Shown here: positions 57,097 to 64,000 of the stretch, in pieces
How positions within the stretch are numbered: the first letter of the stretch is position 1
How the letters are laid out: each line of letters opens with the position of its first letter
Source of the DNA: Micropterus salmoides
Taxonomy: Eukaryota > Chordata > Actinopteri > Centrarchiformes > Centrarchidae
DNA: 64,000 nt
NCBI RefSeq assembly: GCF_014851395.1
Contig: NW_024041150.1
Span: 46,995,916-47,059,915, forward strand
Reading direction: 5' to 3'
Translations under genes and position numbers: made by a program
Notes under the pieces: model-generated
The model's database searches: none
What the model saw: only the letters and a program-made list of their open reading frames with translations
Told to the model about the DNA's origin: nothing

Positions 57097-57731
57097 TGTT
57101 ACAACCCAGCTCGTTAGGGTAGGGCAGTAACAAGGTATTTGGGTTAAATTAAGGTGGTAAGGACAACTGAATTCAGGTTGAGTCAAAGTTTAATTAAATG
57201 AGTGGTCTTCAAAAAAAACACACAACAAAAGGAGGCTATGTAGGTACTGACAATAAAACACTTAACAAAAGGAGGTCAGTACCTACATGCTGTACAGGAA
57301 TGTAGTGTAACCAAACAAACAATTTTCCCCCTTAAAGGGTGCCTCTTACATTCTGTAGCTCACAAAGGTTTTTACTGACAAGAGTCACTTAAGCCGGCAA
57401 CCAACAGACAGATCAGATTTAAACACTCAAGACATTCACAGGGGTAGACAACCAACAACAAGGCGAACTGATCACTGGCTCACAGTCGCCTCGAACTGCA
57501 GGAACACAAACTATTTGTAGGCCAGCTGGTGTTGATTGGTGAGTTCTGGTTGGCAGGTTCGGTAGGATCCTCGGTCACACCAATCAGACGCCAGCAAACA
57601 GCAACCAGGAAGTGGGTGGTTCCAGGTCCAGGGGAACCAATCCTCGACAGGTGCTTGCCGTGGGGATTTGCATACAGCTCAGAGAACTCCAAAACACAAC
57701 TACTCTAAGGCAGCCAGCGGCGGCCGTAACA
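57097..57731 (-). repeat. LTR (3' LTR of the element)
   Basis: Begins TGTTACAACCC and ends GGCCGTAACA, with 6-bp inverted ends. By eye identical to the right LTR except for one C (five versus four C at 57327). It contains a 14-bp stem (57238-57251 with 57275-57288). Confidence 0.95.
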
Positions 57732-57742
57732 CTCCCCCCCTT
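57732..57742 (-). other. Polypurine tract
   Basis: The minus strand reads AAGGGGGGGAG directly before the 3' LTR, the standard position and composition for plus-strand priming. Confidence 0.85.
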
Positions 57743-57745
57743 AAA

Positions 57746-59284
57746 TTACAAGCCCCCGTGGCTTGGCAATAAAGCTACTAACTTAGCTAATCTCCACAGT
57801 CTCGACAAAGCATCAGCTAGCACATTTTCAGACCCCTTCTTATGTCGGATGTCGAGGTTGAAGTCCTGAACCACCAGTGCCCATCGCATGAGTCGCTGGT
57901 TGTGGTTAAACATGCGAGACAGAAAAACAAGGGGATTATGATCAGTGAACACAACAACAGGCAGAGGAGTAGACCCAACATAGACCTCAAAGTGCTGTAG
58001 TGCTAACAACAGAGCAAGGGCTTCCTTTTCAATGGTGGAATAATTTATCTGGTGTCGGTTGAACTTGCGGGAAAAGTAAGCAACAGGATGGTCAATACCA
58101 TCCTCCCCTTCCTGTAACAGGACAGCACCAGCGCCCACTGCACTGGCGTCTACCTCAAGCTTGAAGGGAGCGGTAAAGTCAGGGGCAGCGAGCACAGGTG
58201 TGTGACATAAGGTCTTTACACTATCAAATGCTACCTGGCATTCTGGGGTCCATACGTAATCCACCTTGGTGCTGAGCAAACTTGTGAGTGGGGAGGCGAT
58301 ACTGGAGAAGTTGCGGCAGTACCTCCTGTAGTATCCAGCCATCCCCAGAAACTGGCGCAGGGCTTTCCGGGTCGTGGGAACAGGGCAGTCCCTGATGGCA
58401 ACAACCTTGGCCTCAACAGGGCGCACTTGTCCCTGCCCAACCTGCTGTCCAAGATAGGTGACGGTGGCTTTTCCAAATTCGCATTTGGCCAAATTTAGAG
58501 TCAGGTTAGCACAGGCCAGGTGGTCAAAAACCTGCTCTAATACGCACATGTGCTTCTCCCAGGTGTCTGCATAAACGATTAAGTCATCAAGGTATGCATT
58601 GCAGTTTGGCAAACCAGATAATACAATGTTAACTAATCTCTGGAATGTTGCAGGCGCGTTACACATTCCAAACGCCATCACATTGTATTGACAGAAATGG
58701 TCGGGAGTGACGAATGCGGAGATTTCTCTGGCACGGTCCGTTAAAGGTACCTGCCAATAACCTTTCAGCAAGTCTAACTTGCTAACGAATTTTGCGGTGC
58801 CCAGGTTATCGATACAATCCTCCATGCGTGGGAGAGGGTATGAGTCTTTGACAGTAACCGCATTTACTTTGCGGAAATCTGTGATGAACGGAGGGGAGCC
58901 ATCGGATTTAGCCTCTAGTAAGCACGGAGAACTCCACGGACTGGAACTAGTGGAAGCTAGCCCATTTTGCAAGAGGTACTCTACCTCCTGTTTCATCAAG
59001 TGACGTTTATTTTGATTGGCACGGTAAGCATGTTGTTTTATAGGGCGCGCATCTTTTACCTCTATGTCATGTTGTAAAACAGACGTGCAGGTTGGAATAT
59101 CACCAAATAGACAATGGTACCGGCCGATGAGGCCTTCAAGATCATGTTGCTGTTCAGTAGTTAAATGCTGCAAATGACATGGCAGGTGTGCAAGCATTTC
59201 TGAATTTGGGAGGCGGACAGGCGGATGTAAAGAGACGCGCATTTGTGGATCATCTCCGTGGAGAGTTCCCACAGGCTCTGTCAC
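57746..59284 (-). CDS. Gmr1-like pol: reverse transcriptase and RNase H
   Basis: A 512-codon frame. Reverse transcriptase blocks are VSKLDLLKGYWQVPL, VMAFGMCNAPATFQ and NAYLDDLIVYAD (YLDD in place of YxDD). RNase H blocks follow (FKLEVDASAVGAGAVLLQ, STIEKEALALLLAL, VVFTDHNPLVFL). All catalytic acidic residues expected in these blocks are visible. It is in the same frame as the integrase upstream, from which one TAA (59309-59311) separates it. Confidence 0.93.
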   Translation of the reverse strand: MTEPVGTLHGDDPQMRVSLHPPVRLPNSEMLAHLPCHLQHLTTEQQHDLEGLIGRYHCLFGDIPTCTSVLQHDIEVKDARPIKQHAYRANQNKRHLMKQEVEYLLQNGLASTSSSPWSSPCLLEAKSDGSPPFITDFRKVNAVTVKDSYPLPRMEDCIDNLGTAKFVSKLDLLKGYWQVPLTDRAREISAFVTPDHFCQYNVMAFGMCNAPATFQRLVNIVLSGLPNCNAYLDDLIVYADTWEKHMCVLEQVFDHLACANLTLNLAKCEFGKATVTYLGQQVGQGQVRPVEAKVVAIRDCPVPTTRKALRQFLGMAGYYRRYCRNFSSIASPLTSLLSTKVDYVWTPECQVAFDSVKTLCHTPVLAAPDFTAPFKLEVDASAVGAGAVLLQEGEDGIDHPVAYFSRKFNRHQINYSTIEKEALALLLALQHFEVYVGSTPLPVVVFTDHNPLVFLSRMFNHNQRLMRWALVVQDFNLDIRHKKGSENVLADALSRLWRLAKLVALLPSHGGL

Positions 59285-59308
59285 AATGATGGCAGCGGCT
59301 TTAGCTTC

Positions 59309-60208
59309 TTATGGGTTTGCTGCCGAGGGCACATCAGGGCTAACCTTGTCCTCGCAGGACTGGTAGCCTTTTAACAGGTTTATGTGACAGACTCTAGTTT
59401 TGCGCCTTCTGTCCGGGGTACAAAGCACATAATCAGTGTCACTAAGACGCTCCTTAATGACATACGGACCGGAGAATTTAGCTGTGAAGACTGAGCTGGT
59501 GGTGGGCAGTAGCACCAAAACTTTATCTCCCACCTCAAACCTGCGGGATGTGGCAGCACGATCATAATAGCGCTTCATAGCTGATTGAGACTCACGGAGG
59601 GTGGCTCTAGCGAGGGCGTTGACTCGTTGCAGACGCTCCTGGAACTGGGTAACGTAGTCTAACGCATGCCTTTTGGGCAAAGACTCACATGACAGGAACT
59701 GGTCATGCAGCAACTTAAGCGGCCCACGGGGCGTGTGGCCAAAAACAAGCTGTGCAGGACTAAAGCCAATAGACTCCTGCACAGCATCACGAGCCGCAAA
59801 TAGGACAAAGGGAACTCCCTCGTCCCACTGTTTCTCTGTCTCCACACAGTATTTTCTGAGCATCGACTTTAGTGTCTGATGCCATCGTTCTAAAGCTCCT
59901 TGCGACTGGGGGTGATACGCCGAGGACACAATGTGATGCACACTCAAACTCTTGAGTACCTGTCTGAAGAGACCAGACTTAAAATTAGAGCCCTGATCGG
60001 TCTGGATCACCCGCGGCAATCCAAACGTAGAGAAAAACTTCAGTAAAACCTTTACTACGGCAGTAGCGGTTATCGACCGGAGCGGAATAGCCTCTGGGTA
60101 ACAAGTGGCGGCGCACATAATAGTCAATAAGTACTGATTACCACTTTTAGTTCGAGGTAGAGGGCCAACACAGTCAATAATCACCCGCTCAAAGGGCTCT
60201 GCTATCAC
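59309..60208 (-). CDS. Gmr1-like pol: integrase catalytic core
   Basis: 299 codons. The D,D-35-E triad is visible: RVIIDCVGPLP (Asp), VIQTDQGSNF (Asp) and HPQSQGALERWHQT (Glu). The C-terminal part has VGDKVLVLLP and the SGPYVIKER block of gypsy integrases. It lies upstream of the reverse transcriptase, the unusual Gmr1 order. It is split from its zinc-binding N-terminal part by a shift in a run of seven G (60229-60235). Confidence 0.93.
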   Translation of the reverse strand: MIAEPFERVIIDCVGPLPRTKSGNQYLLTIMCAATCYPEAIPLRSITATAVVKVLLKFFSTFGLPRVIQTDQGSNFKSGLFRQVLKSLSVHHIVSSAYHPQSQGALERWHQTLKSMLRKYCVETEKQWDEGVPFVLFAARDAVQESIGFSPAQLVFGHTPRGPLKLLHDQFLSCESLPKRHALDYVTQFQERLQRVNALARATLRESQSAMKRYYDRAATSRRFEVGDKVLVLLPTTSSVFTAKFSGPYVIKERLSDTDYVLCTPDRRRKTRVCHINLLKGYQSCEDKVSPDVPSAANP

Positions 60209-60219
60209 AGGAATGGGAT

Positions 60220-61158
60220 TTAAAGGGCGGGGGGGACAGTCTGATTAGGTTTCCCGACAACCTGACACACATGGCACGCACGGCAGTGTTTAGAAACATC
60301 AGACTTTAGACCTGGCCAATAGAAATGACGGAGGATGGCTTGGTATGTTTTGGTTATGCCCAAATGTCCTGCCCACTTACTCTCATGTGCCACTGACAAC
60401 ACCTGTTGGCGGCATCCGGCAGGAACAACTATCTGATAAACAGAGTCACAGTCAGAATCGCCAGTTACGAAGGAAGACCATTTACGTAACAGCATCTCAC
60501 CATCCATAACATATGCTACTTTCTCACCCCTTGCTTTGTCATTACTCACCACCTTGGAAAAGCACCCTTTTAGGGTCGGGTCTGCTTTCTGCATCTGGCT
60601 CAAGCGCGCTCGGTTGACTGGAAATGCCGCTTCTCCAGCGGACGGCAGTTCCGGGCCAGCCGGGGGCCTTTGATTAGCAGACTCGTCCTGGGTTGGTAAT
60701 ACGGAGCTCTCAACCTCTTTCTCGCTTTCTGTGTCACCTGAAAAAAGTGACAGGAACAAACTGTCACGCAATGATGCTTCATAGTCATCGGGGCTAATGT
60801 CATGGGAGCGTGCGCGAGTTACAGCGCATGCAGGAAACACATTCGGGGGGGTCTGATCTGAGGTCTGGATCCCATCACACTGAGGGCGATCCAGAACTTC
60901 TAATGTGGGAGTTACCTTACCTCCCGCAATATCGTTCCCCATCAGGAGCATGATACCGGGGATTGGCAGTTCAGTACAAACCGCTACTGGGAAGAAACCA
61001 GTAGCCAGGGAGGACTGAATATGGACGCGGTGCACTGGTCGTGGCACGTAACCCATCTCAACTCCCCTAAGAACAGAACTGTAGTGACAGGCAGAGCTAT
61101 CAGAGAAAGGCAAAACTGAAGAAAGGATTACAGATTGCGAACATGCAGTATCTCTCAA
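60220..61158 (-). CDS. Gmr1-like pol: protease end, linker, integrase zinc domain
   Basis: 312 codons. IMLLMGNDIAGGKV is the C-terminal signature of the retropepsin. A variable linker follows, then the H-H-C-C integrase zinc site (HESKWAGHLGITKTYQ, then HCRACHVCQ). The frame ends at the G-run where the integrase core should continue. Confidence 0.88.
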   Translation of the reverse strand: MRDTACSQSVILSSVLPFSDSSACHYSSVLRGVEMGYVPRPVHRVHIQSSLATGFFPVAVCTELPIPGIMLLMGNDIAGGKVTPTLEVLDRPQCDGIQTSDQTPPNVFPACAVTRARSHDISPDDYEASLRDSLFLSLFSGDTESEKEVESSVLPTQDESANQRPPAGPELPSAGEAAFPVNRARLSQMQKADPTLKGCFSKVVSNDKARGEKVAYVMDGEMLLRKWSSFVTGDSDCDSVYQIVVPAGCRQQVLSVAHESKWAGHLGITKTYQAILRHFYWPGLKSDVSKHCRACHVCQVVGKPNQTVPPAL

Positions 61159-61610
61159 AGCACATATTGGGCGTTTATCAGCTGACTCCCAGTCAGTGAC
61201 ACAAAGGCATCAAACATGAATGGCTTAAAACAGTCATCAATTTTCTGGTCAGACAAGTAAGTGTTCACCCCACGATCTGCTTTAATCAGTCCTACCCCTT
61301 TTGGTTGAACAGAGCGTGAGGACTGCTCTCTGCGTTTTAGTGTCAAGCAATTTGCAATGACATGGCCAACTTGGTGACAGTAATAGCACTCCCGTTCCTC
61401 TTTAAGCCCACGTGGTTTTGATGGTCTAGGAGGAGAAGGGAGATGCGAAACAGCAGAGACTGGAGGAAAAACAGACTTATGAGTTAACACATACTCATCT
61501 GCCAGGACAGCAGCAGCAGAAAGTGTGCTCACTTTCTGTTCATTCAAGTATACAACAATACGCTCAGATAAACAGTTCTTGAAGTCCTCTAGCAGGATCA
61601 GTTCTCTCAA
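61155..61610 (-). CDS. Gmr1-like gag, C-terminal part with zinc knuckle
   Basis: 151 codons containing the CCHC knuckle CYYCHQVGHVIANC, which binds element RNA. The preceding helix-rich stretch resembles the end of a retrotransposon capsid. The frame is offset from both neighbours. Confidence 0.88.
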   Translation of the reverse strand: MRELILLEDFKNCLSERIVVYLNEQKVSTLSAAAVLADEYVLTHKSVFPPVSAVSHLPSPPRPSKPRGLKEERECYYCHQVGHVIANCLTLKRREQSSRSVQPKGVGLIKADRGVNTYLSDQKIDDCFKPFMFDAFVSLTGSQLINAQYVL

Positions 61611-61624
61611 GGCATTGACGTCAT

Positions 61625-62182
61625 TTACCTTACATGTTGTGCACCATTTATCAAATAGAGTTCCCTTCTCACGGGCAAACTCAACATAGGTCTGAGTAGA
61701 GTTTTCTTGTGACCTCGAAACTTCTGCCGGTACGCTTCAGGCACAAGTTCATAGGCATGTAAGATAGCTGTCTTAACGATTTCGTAATCTAAGCTATCTT
61801 TAACGGGGAGTGCGGCCATGGCATCCTGCGCTTTACCATGCATTTTACACTGAAGCAGAAGTGTCCATACTTCACGTGGCCATTGTAAGGCAGCCGCAAT
61901 CCTTTCAAATACATTGAAATAGGAGTCAACTTCATTATCCCGAAATACAGGTACCATAGCCAAATGCTTACTGATATCAAACGCTACGTTGGGGAAGCTG
62001 GTGGAAGTGGTGGAAGGTGGTGACATACCTGAGCCTCTAGGAGCACTCCGTCCTGTATCAGAAGTCTCAAGCTCGAGCTGTCTCAGTCTCACTGCCCTCT
62101 CAGTCTCAGCTTGCAGTTCAATCTTCCTCATTTCCAACTGGAGCTGGAGCTGGGCTTGCGCCTCCCGCTCATGAGCTTCCAA
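61625..62182 (-). CDS. Gmr1-like gag, coiled coil and capsid part
   Basis: 185 codons. A Gln/Glu/Arg-rich coiled coil begins the frame (QAQLQLQLEMRKIELQ), followed by capsid words FRDNEVDSYFNVFERIA and VPEAYRQKFRG. Reading shifts just after the last word, near 61700. Confidence 0.85.
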   Translation of the reverse strand: MEAHEREAQAQLQLQLEMRKIELQAETERAVRLRQLELETSDTGRSAPRGSGMSPPSTTSTSFPNVAFDISKHLAMVPVFRDNEVDSYFNVFERIAAALQWPREVWTLLLQCKMHGKAQDAMAALPVKDSLDYEIVKTAILHAYELVPEAYRQKFRGHKKTLLRPMLSLPVRRELYLINGAQHVR

Positions 62183-62324
62183 CTGCAGCCGAGCCAGGCG
62201 GACCTTTAACCTGGCCTCAGTATGGCCAGTACTGCTCGGTGGGGAAGGGTCGTACTTAGGCAGAGTAAACGGGGTCTTTGCTCGCTCCCCTGCCTTGTAG
62301 ACTTTCCCAGAGCCTGAGGGCGTC

Positions 62325-62624
62325 TCAGTACTCGGGCCAAACCCCGGCTTCTGCTGAGGAACTGGGGAGAGACACAGACTCCAACTGCTCTGTTACACTA
62401 ATCACACCTTGTTCCTCCAATCCACCAGTCACCCGTTCCCTAATTTCTTTTTTAAGCATGGACCTGATAAGGGGGATGTTGAAGTGAGTAGCTATCTCCA
62501 CCAAATCATCCTTTCTACATCTGTGTATTTGTTCAAGAGTAGGATGTGTTACAAATTTTTCTAAACTAAATTTTTCTGCCATCGTGCTCAGTAACCAGCA
62601 GGACTCCCCGAGGCAGACAGTCAC
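62325..62624 (-). CDS. Gmr1-like gag, N-terminal part
   Basis: The likely start is the internal Met of MAEKFSLEKFVTHPTLEQIH (about 62582). The helix pair with KKDDL-type residues (RCRKDDLVEIATHFNIP) is typical of N-termini of fish gypsy gag. The frame breaks before the coiled-coil part. Confidence 0.8.
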   Translation of the reverse strand: MTVCLGESCWLLSTMAEKFSLEKFVTHPTLEQIHRCRKDDLVEIATHFNIPLIRSMLKKEIRERVTGGLEEQGVISVTEQLESVSLPSSSAEAGVWPEY

Positions 62625-62732
62625 TTACCTACTTGTCAAAGAGGGAGCTCAACAAACTCTCAAACAATTAAACTTTGACAGTCCAGATTCCAGTATCCAG
62701 CTACAATTACCAAATACACAATTTTTATTCAA

Positions 62733-62750
62733 ATCCTGGACGAGCCCCCA
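62733..62750 (-). other. Primer-binding site, tRNA-Pro type
   Basis: The minus strand reads TGGGGGCTCGTCCAGGAT four bases inside the 5' LTR. It matches the tRNA-Pro primer site of murine gammaretroviruses at 17 of 18 positions, as I recall it. Confidence 0.85.
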
Positions 62751-62754
62751 CTTT

Positions 62755-63388
62755 TGTTACAACCCAGCTCGTTAGGGTAGGGCAGTAACAAGGTATTTGG
62801 GTTAAATTAAGGTGGTAAGGACAACTGAATTCAGGTTGAGTCAAAGTTTAATTAAATGAGTGGTCTTCAAAAAAAACACACAACAAAAGGAGGCTATGTA
62901 GGTACTGACAATAAAACACTTAACAAAAGGAGGTCAGTACCTACATGCTGTACAGGAATGTAGTGTAACCAAACAAACAATTTTCCCCTTAAAGGGTGCC
63001 TCTTACATTCTGTAGCTCACAAAGGTTTTTACTGACAAGAGTCACTTAAGCCGGCAACCAACAGACAGATCAGATTTAAACACTCAAGACATTCACAGGG
63101 GTAGACAACCAACAACAAGGCGAACTGATCACTGGCTCACAGTCGCCTCGAACTGCAGGAACACAAACTATTTGTAGGCCAGCTGGTGTTGATTGGTGAG
63201 TTCTGGTTGGCAGGTTCGGTAGGATCCTCGGTCACACCAATCAGACGCCAGCAAACAGCAACCAGGAAGTGGGTGGTTCCAGGTCCAGGGGAACCAATCC
63301 TCGACAGGTGCTTGCCGTGGGGATTTGCATACAGCTCAGAGAACTCCAAAACACAACTACTCTAAGGCAGCCAGCGGCGGCCGTAACA
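62755..63388 (-). repeat. LTR (5' LTR of the element)
   Basis: TGTTACAACCC to GGCCGTAACA. Same sequence as the left LTR by eye except one C fewer at 62985-62988. It includes the 14-bp stem and the same short open frame. Confidence 0.95.
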
Positions 63389-64000
63389 GGCCTGTAGGGG
63401 GCGCTACAGGACTCTGTGATTCAGCCGCTCTGTGGTTCAGACTGTAGTAATGAGCTCTGCGGCCTGTAGGGGGCGCTACAGGACTCTGTAATTCACTCGC
63501 TCTGTGGTTCAGACTGTAGTAATGAGCTCTGCTGCCTGTAGGGGGCGCTACAGGACTCTGTAATTCACTCGCTCTGTGGTTCAGACTGTAGTAATGAGCT
63601 CTGCGGCCTGTAGGGGGCGCTACAGGACTCTGTAATTCACTCGCTCTGTGGTTCAGACTGTAGTAATGAGCTCTGCGGCCTGTAGGGGGCGCTACAGGAC
63701 TCTGTAATTCACTCGCTCTGTGGTTCAGACTGTAGTAATGAGCTCTGCTGCCTGTAGGGGGCGCTACAGGACTCTGTAATTCACTCGCTCTGTGGTTCAG
63801 ACTGTAGTAATGAGGTCTGCGGCCTGTAGGGGGCGCTACAGGACTCTGTAATTCACTCGCTCTGTGGTTCAGACTGTAGTAATGAGCTCTGCGGCCTGTA
63901 GGGGGCGCTACAGGACTCTGTAATTCAGCCGCTCTGTGGTTCAGACTGTAGTAATGAGCTCTGCTGCCTGTAGGGGGCGCTACAGGACTCTGTAATTCAC
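63389..64000 (+). repeat. 72-bp satellite in ctc1 intron 22, right block
   Basis: About 8.5 more copies, continuing past the window edge. GGCCT at 63389-63393 is the right target duplication. Some copies read CTGCTGCCTGTAGG instead of CTGCGGCCTGTAGG, a variant not seen in the left block. Confidence 0.97.

Larger units (their letters stand above)
57097..63388 (-). mobile_element. Gmr1-like Ty3/gypsy LTR retrotransposon
   Basis: A 6.3-kb element lies on the minus strand within the 72-bp satellite. It has two LTRs of 635 and 634 bp, a 5-bp target duplication, a primer-binding site like tRNA-Pro next to the right (5') LTR, and a purine tract next to the left (3') LTR. Reading right to left: gag with a zinc knuckle, protease remnant, integrase, reverse transcriptase, RNase H. 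Integrase before reverse transcriptase is the copia-like order known for Gmr1-type gypsy elements of fish and other deuterostomes. Several single-base frame breaks and one in-frame stop interrupt it. Confidence 0.93.

Noticed and set aside
57097..57110. Telomere-like TTAGGGTAGGG in the LTR ends
   Set aside because: Only about one and a half degenerate units occur. They belong to the LTR, not to an interstitial telomere.
61155..62624. Separate host genes at the gag fragments
   Set aside because: Zinc knuckle, coiled coil, order and flanking LTRs identify them as gag of the retrotransposon.

Overview
The window is vertebrate, almost certainly teleost (probably percomorph) nuclear DNA. It has GT-AG introns, long micro- and minisatellites, and fish-type transposons: an L2/CR1-clade LINE with an esterase ORF1, Harbinger and Tc1 remnants, tRNA-derived SINEs and a Gmr1-type Ty3/gypsy element. 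No bacterial gene, operon or CRISPR array is present. The species cannot be named from the sequence.

Layout. 1-9.5 kb is repeat-rich and holds at most one weak candidate secreted-protein gene (904-2469, minus), a Harbinger transposase remnant, a SINE and a dead LINE reverse transcriptase. 9.49-14.28 kb is one L2/CR1-clade LINE on the minus strand. 15.2-23.84 kb holds an HMGB3-type chromatin gene on the minus strand: four coding exons, 200 codons plus stop, a probable noncoding first exon, a CpG-rich CCAAT promoter and a minisatellite just past the 3' UTR. 23.84-27.4 kb is a gene-poor spacer. From 27.54 kb to the right edge lies, on the plus strand, the gene for CTC1, the large subunit of the CST (CTC1-STN1-TEN1) telomere-replication complex. 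Twenty-two exons can be assigned with compatible reading phase, the first and last being tentative; they cover about 1,110 codons. The C-terminus lies beyond 64 kb.

The striking feature is the intron content of ctc1. Nearly every long intron is filled by a different tandem array: CT-rich arrays, a 53/55-bp unit carrying AATAAA, a 16-bp unit, a 24-bp unit, CA arrays, a ~17-bp GTAAACA array, an 85-bp exon-derived unit, a 10-bp unit with an 880-bp higher-order repeat, and a 72-bp unit with more than 75 copies. At least five of these arrays begin at, or contain copies of, the splice junction next to them (introns 8, 10, 13, 18, 20; probably 21). The exons appear to have seeded repeat growth and now sit among decoy splice sites. 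The 72-bp array also carries a near-consensus CTCF core in each unit and was recently interrupted by a Gmr1-like element (LTRs differing by one C, 5-bp target duplication, integrase upstream of reverse transcriptase).

The very long open frames over the arrays (up to about 1,100 codons) come from stop-free low-complexity repeats and are not genes. Exon boundaries rest on splice consensus, phase agreement and remembered similarity to vertebrate CTC1 and HMGB proteins; no search or transcript data were available.
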